A stretch of DNA of 64,000 nt, taken from positions 62,001 to 126,000 of the forward strand of contig NZ_AYTB01000017.1 of assembly GCF_000505545.1 (NCBI RefSeq), given 5' to 3'. Made by a program: the position numbers and the translations under genes. Positions 10,365-21,125 of the stretch are shown piece by piece (position 1 is the stretch's first letter; each line of letters begins with the position of its first letter). The notes under the pieces are model-generated. The model did not search any database. It worked only from the letters and a program-made list of their open reading frames with translations, and was not told the origin of the DNA. This stretch comes from Kurthia huakuii LAM0618. GTDB taxonomy: Bacteria; Bacillota; Bacilli; Bacillales_A; Planococcaceae.

Positions 10365-12095
10365 ATGCTTGAACCAACTTGGAAACTACAAGATTTACAC
10401 CAGCAGGCAGATGTATTAGATGGCAAAAAAGGTCCATCTATGTTGTTAAAGAACGCACGCTACCTGCATAGCACATTAAAGCAATGGCTACACGGCAACA
10501 TTTGGATTGAGGGCGAACGCATCGTTTATGCCGGGCCGGATATGCCAACGAATATCGAGGGCACTGAAATTGTAGATGTGGCGGGAAAGACGCTTGTGCC
10601 GGGCTATATTGAGCCGCACGTACATCCATTTCAGTTATACAATGCCGTAACATTTGCTGATTTTGCAGCACAGACAGGGACGACGACAATGCTCTGTGAT
10701 AATTTGACGCTTTATTTAAATATGAAAAACAACAAGGCATTTCACCTACTAGATGAGTTAAAGAAATTACCGTTTACGTTTTATTGGTGGGTACGACTTG
10801 ATTCTCAAACACAAATGATCCGTGAGCATAATTTATTTTCAGGGCACGCATTAAAGGAATGGGGCAAGCGTCCAGATGTCTTAATGGCTGGTGAGTTAAC
10901 ATCGTGGCCACGTTTACTAGATGGCGATGACCAACTGTTGTATTGGCTACAATTAGCGAGTGCTTACGGTAAAAAAATCGAAGGGCATTTACCAGGCTCT
11001 TCGACAAAAACATTAGCGAAAATGAAATTGTTTGGCATTGATGGCGACCATGAAGCCATGACGATAGACGAGGTGAAGAACCGTTTATTGCATGGTTATG
11101 ATGTGACACTTCGTTACTCATCGATTCGCCCGGATTTACCAGAAATGTTACGCGATATGGTAGCTGAAAATTGGCATACGTATGACCATTTAATGATGAC
11201 GACAGATGGCTCGATGCCGCACTTCCATGTCGATGGTTTAATGGATAAATGTATTCGTGTAGCACTCGATGCGGGTGTGCCGCCAATTGAAGCGTATCAA
11301 ATGGCATCGTACAATACAGCGCGCTATTATAATCTTGATAAATATCAAGGATTTATTGCGACCGGTCGCGTAGCTAATATTAACGTGCTAGAAGATGAGT
11401 TCCATCCGACACCGATTAGCGTGCTATCAAAAGGACAATGGCTCAAGCGCGACCATAAGCAAGTGCAGTCATTAGACTATGCATTACATGATTATCATAA
11501 GCCATTAACACTCGACTTTGATTTAACAGAAGATGACTTCCAATTCTCGATGCCGTTTGGAATTGAGATGGTCAATGATGTGATTACAAAACCGTACAGC
11601 ATTAATCTGCATGTTAATGAAGGAGACCTTGCGAAGGACCATGATGAATGTTTCCTTGTGCTTGTTGACCGTCACGGGAAATGGCGTGTGAATACGATGC
11701 TAAAAGGTTTCGCAACGCATTTAGACGGCTTTGCATCGAGTTATTCCATTACCGGCGACATTATTTTGATTGGTAAAAGCATGAAGTCGATGATGCGCGC
11801 ATTCCGTGAAGTACGTGAGATGCAAGGTGGTATCGTCGTTGTTGACGGTGAAGAAATCGTTGAAAAAATGGCGTTAACACTTGATGGTATTATGTCTGAT
11901 AAACCAATGGAGGATTTGATTGTAGAAGAGGCGCGTATCGTAAGTGCGGTGAAAAAGCGTGGCTACAAGCATGGCGATTTAATTTACACGCTGCTATTTT
12001 TACAAGCGACACATTTACCGTACATTCGCATTACACAACGCGGTATTTTTGATGTCATGAAAAAACAAGTACTATTCCCGTCGGTCATGCGCTAA
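10365..12095 (+). CDS. Adenine deaminase family amidohydrolase (YerA type)
   Basis: Amidohydrolase-superfamily protein of 576 residues resembling B. subtilis YerA, annotated as a probable adenine deaminase (adenine to hypoxanthine). The metal-binding HxH lies in PGYIEPHVHPF, and a second metal region in ELTSW and KIEGHLPG. Start chosen at ATG 10365 behind GAGGTGGGAG; in-frame codons at 10317 and 10347 lack a ribosome site. Same place after purD as in Bacillus, which fits a purine salvage role. Enzyme activity is inferred from family, not proven for the YerA subgroup. Confidence 0.85.
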   Translation: MLEPTWKLQDLHQQADVLDGKKGPSMLLKNARYLHSTLKQWLHGNIWIEGERIVYAGPDMPTNIEGTEIVDVAGKTLVPGYIEPHVHPFQLYNAVTFADFAAQTGTTTMLCDNLTLYLNMKNNKAFHLLDELKKLPFTFYWWVRLDSQTQMIREHNLFSGHALKEWGKRPDVLMAGELTSWPRLLDGDDQLLYWLQLASAYGKKIEGHLPGSSTKTLAKMKLFGIDGDHEAMTIDEVKNRLLHGYDVTLRYSSIRPDLPEMLRDMVAENWHTYDHLMMTTDGSMPHFHVDGLMDKCIRVALDAGVPPIEAYQMASYNTARYYNLDKYQGFIATGRVANINVLEDEFHPTPISVLSKGQWLKRDHKQVQSLDYALHDYHKPLTLDFDLTEDDFQFSMPFGIEMVNDVITKPYSINLHVNEGDLAKDHDECFLVLVDRHGKWRVNTMLKGFATHLDGFASSYSITGDIILIGKSMKSMMRAFREVREMQGGIVVVDGEEIVEKMALTLDGIMSDKPMEDLIVEEARIVSAVKKRGYKHGDLIYTLLFLQATHLPYIRITQRGIFDVMKKQVLFPSVMR

Positions 12096-12108
12096 AATTT
12101 TCCTTTCA

Positions 12109-12172
12109 CACGTTAAAGTGCGACACTTTCACGAGTGAAAGTATTTTTACTTTTCTCTTATGCTTTAACGTG
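12109..12172 (+). terminator. Nested hairpins after adenine deaminase
   Basis: An outer pair CACGTTAAAG (12109-12118) / CTTTAACGTG (12163-12172) is a perfect 10-bp match. It encloses an inner pair ACTTTCAC (12125-12132) / GTGAAAGT (12135-12142) followed by ATTTTTA. The inner stem plus T-run can end the upstream transcript; the outer arms are an unexplained addition. Confidence 0.6.
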
Positions 12173-12237
12173 CTAAAATAAAGAGGAATAATAGTAAAAA
12201 TCTTGCCCGAACTGTGGGAGGAGGATGATGGTGTCCC

Positions 12238-12561
12238 ATGCAAATCGAAAAAATTCGTGGTCATCAAACTGAACAATTATTTAAAGCAATTTTAGAGTTA
12301 AAAGATATTGAAGAATGCTATCAATTCTTTGATGACTTATGTACGATTAGTGAAATTCAATCACTAGCACAACGTTTTGAAGTAGCACACTTATTACGTT
12401 TGAAAAAAACATACGAAGCGATTAAAAATGAAACCGGTGCATCTACTGCAACGATTTCACGCGTACGACGCTGCTTCGATTACGGAAATGACACGTACGA
12501 CGAAATGTTGGGTCGTCTTTATCCAGACGAAAAAAGCTACGCAGAAGCAACGCGAAAATAA
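12238..12561 (+). CDS. yerC: YerC/YecD family TrpR-like DNA-binding protein
   Basis: A 107-residue protein with a Trp-repressor-like helix-turn-helix (EIQSLAQRFEVAHLL ... TGASTATISRVRRC, residues about 40-80). B. subtilis YerC occupies the same position between yerA and pcrB. Its regulon is not evident from this sequence. ATG start behind GGGAGGAGG, spacing slightly long. A strong terminator follows. Confidence 0.9.
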   Translation: MQIEKIRGHQTEQLFKAILELKDIEECYQFFDDLCTISEIQSLAQRFEVAHLLRLKKTYEAIKNETGASTATISRVRRCFDYGNDTYDEMLGRLYPDEKSYAEATRK

Positions 12562-12568
12562 CCAACGT

Positions 12569-12615
12569 AAAAGGCCTATCCTACACGAATGCGAAAGTAG
12601 GATAAGGCCTTTTTC
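12569..12615 (+). terminator. Terminator after yerC
   Basis: AAAAGGCC-TATCCTAC pairs with GTAGGATA-AGGCCTTTTT across a 12-nt loop, ending in five T. Strong rho-independent signal. Confidence 0.9.
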
Positions 12616-12680
12616 TATTCGCCGTACAACGTTAGACAATGTATACTAAGAGGATAGAAAATTGATAAAGGTGGAGAACA

Positions 12681-13370
12681 ATGGAATTTCAACATTGGAA
12701 GCATGTCTTTAAGTTGGATCCTGCAAAGGACATCGACGATGAAGCATTAGAGAAGTTATGTGAATCAGGAACAGACGCCATTTTAGTTGGTGGCACTGAT
12801 AATATTACAATAGATGGTGTACTCGACTTATTAGCTCGCGTGCGCCGTTTTTCTGTGCCGGTCGTATTAGAGGTTTCTGATTTAGAATCAATCACACCTG
12901 GCTACGATTTTTATTTTATTCCGACCGTGCTAAATAGTACGAACACGACGTTTGTAAAAGACTTGCATCATGCGGCCATTAAAGAGTACGGCATGATGAT
13001 GAATTGGGATGAAATTGTTGCAGAAGGTTACTGCGTATTAAATCCCGATTGTAAAGTGGCGGAATTAACTGCGGCGAATACCGATTTAGATGATGATGAT
13101 GTCGTGGCATACGCGCAAATGGCCGAGGAGTTATTCCATTTACCGATTTTTTATATGGAATATAGCGGCACATATGGCGACCCGGATCTTGTGTATGAAG
13201 TGAGCCGCGTATTGAACAAGACGAAGCTTATTTACGGCGGTGGGATTACGTCGGTTGAACAAGCAACAGCGATGGCTGCGTACGCAGATATCGTCGTTGT
13301 TGGTAACGTGATTTATGACGATTTAAAAACCGCATTGAAAACAGTGAAGGCTGTACAGGAAATGTGTTAG
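12681..13370 (+). CDS. pcrB: Heptaprenylglyceryl phosphate synthase PcrB
   Basis: TIM-barrel prenyltransferase of the GGGPS/PcrB family that joins heptaprenyl diphosphate to sn-glycerol-1-phosphate. The 229 residues contain [10 protein letters not shown] (about 34-43), [11 protein letters not shown] (about 157-167) and LIYGGGITS (about 187-195), the phosphate- and substrate-binding loops of the family. ATG behind AAGGTGGAG. A TATACT hexamer at 12642-12647 may be its -10. It lies directly before pcrA as in Bacillus. Confidence 0.93.
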   Translation: MEFQHWKHVFKLDPAKDIDDEALEKLCESGTDAILVGGTDNITIDGVLDLLARVRRFSVPVVLEVSDLESITPGYDFYFIPTVLNSTNTTFVKDLHHAAIKEYGMMMNWDEIVAEGYCVLNPDCKVAELTAANTDLDDDDVVAYAQMAEELFHLPIFYMEYSGTYGDPDLVYEVSRVLNKTKLIYGGGITSVEQATAMAAYADIVVVGNVIYDDLKTALKTVKAVQEMC

Positions 13371-13406
13371 AATAAGAACAAACGTTTGTATAAAGGAAGG
13401 TGCACA

Positions 13407-14097
13407 ATGGATCAACTAACGAAAAATTTATTGAATGGTATGAATCCAGAACAGGCAAAAGCAGTCCAAGCGACGGAAGGCCCACTGCTTATTATGGCGG
13501 GTGCTGGTTCTGGTAAAACGCGCGTGCTGACACACCGCATCGCGTATTTAGTTATTGAAAAAATGGTTAATCCATGGAATATTTTAGCGATTACGTTTAC
13601 GAATAAAGCCGCGCGTGAGATGCGCGACCGTATTGATGCCTTGCTTGGAAATGGCACAGGTCAACAAATGTGGGTATCGACATTCCACTCGATGTGCGTG
13701 CGTATTTTACGCCGTGATATTGATCGCATCGGTTTTAGCAAAAACTTTACGATTTTAGATACGACCGACCAACTGACGGTTATCAAAAATGTATTAAAAG
13801 AACAAAATATCGACTCAAAACAGCATGACCCACGCGCGCTATTAAATGCGATTAGCTCATCGAAAAATGAATGCATTTCGGCACGTCAATTTAAAGAGAC
13901 AGCCAATGACAACAATCCGCATGAAAAAACAGTTGCGAATGTTTATGAAGCGTATCAACGTCGCCTTGAGAAAAACCAAAGTCTCGATTTCGACGATTTA
14001 ATTATGACGACGATTCGTTTATTTGAAGAAGTGCCAGAAGTGTTAGATTTTTATCAAAATAAATTCCAATATATTCACGTCGATGAGTATCAAGATA
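13407..14097 (+). CDS. pcrA: ATP-dependent DNA helicase PcrA, exon 1
   Basis: First 230 codons plus one base of PcrA, a UvrD-family 3'-5' helicase for repair, replication restart and rolling-circle plasmids. Walker A GAGSGKTR is at residues 31-38. The exon ends inside motif II (VDEYQD-T) after the A of the Thr231 codon, where the intron GTGCG begins. Start at ATG 13407 behind AAGGAAGGTG. Unspliced reading adds only SATRC before a stop, giving a useless 235-residue fragment. Exons 1-3 joined total 2253 nt, 750 residues, close to the 739 of B. subtilis PcrA. Confidence 0.95.
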
Positions 14098-14990
14098 GTG
14101 CGACACGTTGCTAATTGAAAAGATTAGCCACTAGCCCTCGGCTAGGAGAACTGACAATCTGATAGGTCGAATGAAAGGGTAACGCCTTGAAAGGCCTAAT
14201 CTAATACTCCGAATAGCGATTATTATGCTACTAAGAAATCGTTATAAGCTCGGTGAAGTCAGCTGAATATCACCCTAATCAGAAATGAAGGAATAAGGGA
14301 TAGAGGTATCTCTCGTGATAGATAGGCTGGGATTCTATAAGATTACAAATGGTCAGTATGGTAGACGATAAAAGGTCTATCTGACGAAGTTCTGAATGTA
14401 CGGCTCTAAAGGTATAGGTGTTCGAAAGGACATTAACAACTGTAAGTTGGGTTAGTGAGGTAAAGTAAGATTTGTCTTTATGAAATACCTTATGATGTTA
14501 CAGGCATCATCAAGCTAACAGGGCTAGAGGAACGACCTAAAAGTAATGAATGTAAAGATAGGATTGTTGGAACGTGGTAAGCTGACCACATGGAGATGTA
14601 GCAGTCGAAGAAGTGGTATTAAGGAAAACGGAAGTATAACTTAATTTAAGGTCAGTGAAAGTGGTGGCACAGTACCTATGAAGTCATGATAATAAGTGAT
14701 GGAGGGATAGCCACTAGTCAATGTTAACGACTAAAAACATAATTTATTATATACACAGGTTCTCGTATGACTAAAAGAAATGTGAAAACTAATCAAATAT
14801 GGTTGGTGAATAATATTGACTGTGTCAGTTAAAACTCTTAAACGCTTAATAATTTAAGAATAAAAGCTGAAAATAATGAATTAATTTTATAGGTTAACAA
14901 TGATGGAACGCCGTATGAGTTGAAAAACTCACGTACGGTGTGAATGGGGGGAAAAGCTGGAGATAATATCAAAGGTTTACCTATCCATAT
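14098..14990 (+). mobile_element. ORF-less group II intron 1 in pcrA
   Basis: An 893-nt insert beginning GTGCG (group II 5' consensus GUGYG) and ending CCTATCCATAT, with A14983 eight bases from the 3' end as the likely branch point in domain VI. A 34-nt domain V lies at 14908-14941. Removal joins A14097 to C14991 and restores GAT ACA AAC (Asp-Thr-Asn) of helicase motif II. No reverse transcriptase or other credible ORF is present, so splicing in the cell probably needs a maturase from elsewhere, possibly intron 2. Confidence 0.92.
14908..14941 (+). other. Domain V of group II intron 1
   Basis: A 34-nt hairpin with GAAA tetraloop, a two-base CG bulge on the 3' strand and the CGC catalytic triad near the base. 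Against domain V of intron 2 it differs at 8 of 34 positions. Paired changes keep the stem: positions 8-27 A-T to G-C, 11-22 A-T to C-G, 13-20 T-A to G-C. This covariation supports a folded ribozyme core. Confidence 0.92.
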
Positions 14991-16121
14991 CAAACCATTC
15001 ACAATATAAATTAGTGAAAATGATGGCATCGAAATTCCAAAATATTTGTGTTGTAGGCGACTCGGATCAATCGATTTATCGTTGGCGCGGGGCCGATATT
15101 ACGAATATTTTATCATTTGAAAAAGATTATCCAGCAGCTCAAACAATTATGCTGGAGCAAAATTATCGTTCGACAAAAACGATTTTAGCGGCAGCGAATA
15201 GCGTCATTAAAAACAATGCGAGTCGTTTCCCAAAAGAATTGCGTACCGATAATGATGCAGGTGCTAAAATTACGCTGAATCGTTCATATGATGAAAAGGC
15301 AGAGGCGCAGTTTGTTGTGAAAACAATTCAAGAATTAATGCGTGATGGCTACAATGAACAGGATTTTGCGATTCTTTATCGTACGAACGCCCAGTCGCGT
15401 GTCATCGAGGAAATGCTTGTGAAGTCAAATATGACGTACACGATTGTTGGCGGCACGAAGTTCTATGACCGCAAAGAAATTAAAGATTTATTAGCGTACT
15501 TGCGCTTGATTGCTAATAACGATGACGACCTTGCACTAGCTCGTATTATTAATGAACCGAAACGAAGCATTGGTGCGACATCATTTGAGCGCATGATGCA
15601 ATTTGCATTTGAACAAGACCGTTCGATTTTTGACTCATTACGTGAAGTTGATTTTATGGGCTTATCGATGCGTGCGACAAATTCAGCAATTGGTTTCCGC
15701 GCAATGATTGAACGCTTTACGCAAATGCAAGATTATATGTCGGTAACGGAGCTTGTCGAAGAAGTGCTAGATAAATCAGGCTACCGCGAGATGTTGAAAG
15801 CTGAAAAAACGATCGAAGCGGAAAGTCGTTTAGAAAATATTAATGAATTTCTATCGGTAACGAAAACATTTGAAGAACAGAGCGATGATAAAACATTGAT
15901 TGCGTTCTTAACGGATTTAGCACTCGTGGCCGATATTGACCAGCTTGGTAAAGAGGAAGAAGAGCAAAAAACGGGTGGCGTTGTGTTGATGACGATGCAC
16001 TCGGCGAAAGGGCTTGAATTCCCGGTTGTCTTTATCATCGGTATGGAAGAAAATATTTTCCCTCATGCGCGTTCGTTGATGGATAATGACGAGATGGAAG
16101 AAGAGCGTCGTTTGGCGTATG
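14991..16121 (+). CDS. pcrA: ATP-dependent DNA helicase PcrA, exon 2
   Basis: Codes for residues 231-607 and the first base of codon 608. It opens with [16 protein letters not shown] and includes motif [16 protein letters not shown], motif [10 protein letters not shown], and motif [20 protein letters not shown]. It ends in RRLAY plus a G, the first base of Val608 in motif VI (YVGITRAEK), where intron 2 begins. No frameshift or stop interrupts the exon. Confidence 0.95.
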
Positions 16122-16767
16122 GTACGAAACGTTTACCAGAAATCGCATAATAGCGAAGGATTGGTAGGGCTATCAAAATAATTGATAGCAACAACTGATA
16201 TTACGACACCACGGCGGAGTACCCTAATAAACTCCGTGACTAGATGGAAGCTAATACTCCCACATGCATCTTGGTAACAAGGTGTCTGAAGCTGGGTAAA
16301 GTCGCGCTAAGTAGCCCTAACAAGCATTGCTTGAGGAAAAGTTTAAACATAACTGTGAACATGGTGCGGGCTGGGAAGCTGTATATGGTTAGAATTTAGA
16401 TAACTAATGACGAACCACTGAATGTACGTCTCGTAGAGCGGGCAATAGAAATGTTGTCTAATGAACTATATTCCAAATACCCTATCGTATGGGGGTTAGA
16501 TGGATAGAACTAATGGGTTGTTCTACTTAATAGATATAGTCGGGATAAAGGTGGAACCTAAGTACAGTTATATACCTAGTAATATCGGAACGTTTGAGAC
16601 CCCTGACGTTTAGTAATCGCTTGGGGATTGCGTAAGCATGAAAGAGCATGAACAGGGGAGTCAGTAGGGGCATAGTACCGTAGAAGCTTCGTAATGGAAG
16701 TGGAGGGAAGGCCCCAAGTCTAACATCAATAGTAATCGCTATCCCTTGTGGAACGAAGGCGATATAG

Positions 16768-18546
16768 ATGAAAGTTAAAGAAAAAGATATTTGGCGATAT
16801 GGTATTAATGATATCGAACAAATATTATTTGAAAAAGCATTAACAAAAACACGATTTAACCACTTATGGCAATATGTCATTGATGAACAAAACATTATGT
16901 GTTCAATTAAAATAATAGGCAGTAATAAAGGCAAGAAAACAGCAGGTCCAGATGGCATGACCTTTAATGACATGATGAAATTAGATATTGAGGATGTTAT
17001 AAAGGAAATCAAAAATCGATTATTTGGTTCAAAACAAGGTAAAGCAAGACGTGTAATGATACCGAAAAGCAATGGAAAAATGCGACCGTTGGGCATAACG
17101 AATTTATATGATAGGATAGCACAACAATGTGTAAGAAATATCCTTGAACCAATTCTTGAAGCACAATTTAATCCTGAAAGCTTTGGATTTAGAAAAAATC
17201 GGAATGCACAAGAATGTATGTCCTATATCGCAACTACTCTGCAATACAACAATGAAGGACACATATACGACTGTGACTTGAAAGAATACTTTGATACGGT
17301 ACAAATTGACAAAGTGTTAGATAAGTTAAAGTTAAACCATAATATACATGATTTAGCATTTCTGAAATGTATAAAACGGTTAATGTGGATTGACTTGATA
17401 CAACCAAAAGAAAAATATAAAGGAATTGGATTAAGACAAGGTACAATTTTAGGTCCGATACTCGCCAATGTGATGTTTCATGATTTCGAACTTCGACTTC
17501 ATGAAATAAATGATTTCAAACGAGATAACGGGCGCCAAATTATCCAAAATCCTAATATTCATAAAAACCATGGCAAGAATTATAAACGTGGTCGAAAATT
17601 TTACTTCAATTGGTTACAAGAACGTAGAGTAGTAAAAATAATTCGATACGCAGATGACTTTGTTTTTATAAGCAAAGGGAAATATGATATATACGACGCA
17701 ATCATGATGTTTGAAGATTGGTGTAAAGAAAATGGATTAGAAATAAACGAGGATAAAACCAAGTTAATACCCATCCACGGAGACGCTGAACTAGAATTTC
17801 TAGGCTTTAAATATCGTAAAACGAATAGTACCAAACCAAACTCATTCATTATTTCGGTGAAAGACCAAAAGAAACTTTGGAAAGAAACGAAAAGTCGACT
17901 TGAATGGTGTCTTTGGAAAGGTAATTTAGATTACTTTATCGTATATGTGAGAGGTATATTCAATTACTATACAATCTGCACGAATCTAACATGGCTTATA
18001 AGTAGAATACACATATTGTTATTGAAGAAAATGTGTCGACGTAGAGGCGATGTTAAAATCGACATAGTTCGTAACCCACATGTGAGTTTTATGGTCAATG
18101 GACAATTACTTGACCTATGGGAGATGCGGCAACATAGTGTGAAAAGTACAACGGACTATATGTATGAAATACACAAACTATGGGAGCCGAATCAAACAAG
18201 ATATAAGGCACTTGAATGGGTAAATTATTTCTTTGAAAACCGAACTAGAACAGGGAAAAATAGTAGTAACATAATTTATATCCCAAGTCTACTGAACCAG
18301 CAAAAGAAAGAGCCGATTTTAGATACAGAATACCTATGTATGGACCCGCAAGAAATTCATATACATCATAAAATCCCGCTGAGTAAGGGTGGTACGGACA
18401 GTTATAGTAATCTCATAATGTTGAGTAAAACGTCTCATAAATTCGTACATGATGTGAACTTGAAGTTGAAAGATTTACCAGCCTATATTAACTTAAAACA
18501 ATTGAACAAATATAGAAAATTATGTGGTTATGAAGTACTAAAATAA
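16768..18546 (+). CDS. Group II intron reverse transcriptase/maturase with HNH endonuclease
   Basis: Intron-encoded protein of 592 residues. RT fingers/palm: AGPDGMT (59-65), CDLKEYFDTV (169-178), LRQGTILGPILAN (222-234) and the catalytic YADD (294-297). The thumb/maturase domain X follows (about 370-480). The C-terminal HNH endonuclease has Cys524, HHKIPLSKGG (533-542), Asn548 and His557/561. All catalytic residues are present, so it may be active in splicing and retrohoming. ATG behind GAAGG. Works as an RNP with the intron RNA. Confidence 0.95.
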   Translation: MKVKEKDIWRYGINDIEQILFEKALTKTRFNHLWQYVIDEQNIMCSIKIIGSNKGKKTAGPDGMTFNDMMKLDIEDVIKEIKNRLFGSKQGKARRVMIPKSNGKMRPLGITNLYDRIAQQCVRNILEPILEAQFNPESFGFRKNRNAQECMSYIATTLQYNNEGHIYDCDLKEYFDTVQIDKVLDKLKLNHNIHDLAFLKCIKRLMWIDLIQPKEKYKGIGLRQGTILGPILANVMFHDFELRLHEINDFKRDNGRQIIQNPNIHKNHGKNYKRGRKFYFNWLQERRVVKIIRYADDFVFISKGKYDIYDAIMMFEDWCKENGLEINEDKTKLIPIHGDAELEFLGFKYRKTNSTKPNSFIISVKDQKKLWKETKSRLEWCLWKGNLDYFIVYVRGIFNYYTICTNLTWLISRIHILLLKKMCRRRGDVKIDIVRNPHVSFMVNGQLLDLWEMRQHSVKSTTDYMYEIHKLWEPNQTRYKALEWVNYFFENRTRTGKNSSNIIYIPSLLNQQKKEPILDTEYLCMDPQEIHIHHKIPLSKGGTDSYSNLIMLSKTSHKFVHDVNLKLKDLPAYINLKQLNKYRKLCGYEVLK

Positions 18547-18576
18547 TGCGAAATTAACTATTGATGATTAGATGGA

Positions 18577-18610
18577 GCGCCGTGTGCGGTGAAAGCCGCA
18601 CGCACGGTGT
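18577..18610 (+). other. Domain V of group II intron 2
   Basis: A 34-nt domain V with GAAA tetraloop (18591-18594), CG bulge and CGC triad. It covaries with the domain V of intron 1 and is followed by a domain VI that nearly matches it. Confidence 0.93.
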
Positions 18611-18659
18611 GGGGTGGGGGAAAACCTGGAGATAGCATCAAAGGGTTACCTATCACCAT

Positions 18660-19090
18660 TCGGCATTACGCGCGCCGAAAAACAATTGTATTTAAGCTGC
18701 GCGCAAATGCGTACGTTATATGGTCGTTCAAGTTTCAATACACCATCGCGTTTCTTAAATGAAATTGATTCGGAGTTAATCGAAGAAACGATGACAAAGC
18801 GTTCTTCACAAAGCGGTGCTTATAGCGCACCACGCCGCCAATCAGGCTATCGTCAATCGACTGCACAAACGCGTGGCAAAGCGCTCGCATCGAAATCGGC
18901 ATTAAAAGATACCGGTGGCAGCAAGTTGTCGTGGACTGTCGGCGACAAAGCGGCGCACGGTAAATGGGGTGTGGGTACAGTCGTATCTGTGCGCGGAGAA
19001 GGCGATGGCATGGAGCTTGATATCGCATTTCCAGCACCAACAGGTATCAAACGTTTAATGGCGAAATTTGCGCCAATTACGAAGCAATAA
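18660..19090 (+). CDS. pcrA: ATP-dependent DNA helicase PcrA, exon 3
   Basis: Supplies the last two bases of Val608, then GITRAEKQLYL of motif VI and the C-terminal tail to residue 750. The tail ends in a region like B. subtilis PcrA (WTVGDKAAHGKWGVGTVVS ... IKRLMAKFAPI), the RNA-polymerase-interacting Tudor-like domain. The stop is 12 nt before ligA, so ligA expression depends on the same interrupted transcript unless it has its own promoter. Confidence 0.95.
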
Positions 19091-21109
<2,019 letters not shown>

Positions 21110-21125
21110 AGGAGCTCGCATATAT

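Larger units (their letters stand above)
16122..18659 (+). mobile_element. Group II intron 2 in pcrA, with maturase ORF
   Basis: A 2538-nt insert starting GTACG and ending TTACCTATCACCAT, with the presumed branch A at 18652, again eight bases from the end. About 645 nt of ribozyme domains I-III precede the intron-encoded protein at 16768-18546 (domain IV); domains V and VI follow. Splicing joins G16121 to TC at 18660-18661, making GTC (Val608) and restoring LAYVGITRAEK of helicase motif VI. Blocks shared with intron 1 include CTAATACTCC, CTGAATGTACG and the domain VI core. Confidence 0.93.

Noticed and set aside
14838-15029. 63-codon minus-strand frame over intron 1 and exon 2
   Set aside because: Spans the domain V/VI region and the exon joint; no start signals. 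It is a by-product of the structured RNA sequence.
13407-19090. pcrA as a pseudogene broken by frameshifts or IS insertions
   Set aside because: Both inserts have group II ends, domain V and VI, and their removal restores the frame and exact motif residues at both joints. No target duplication or decay is seen in the exons.
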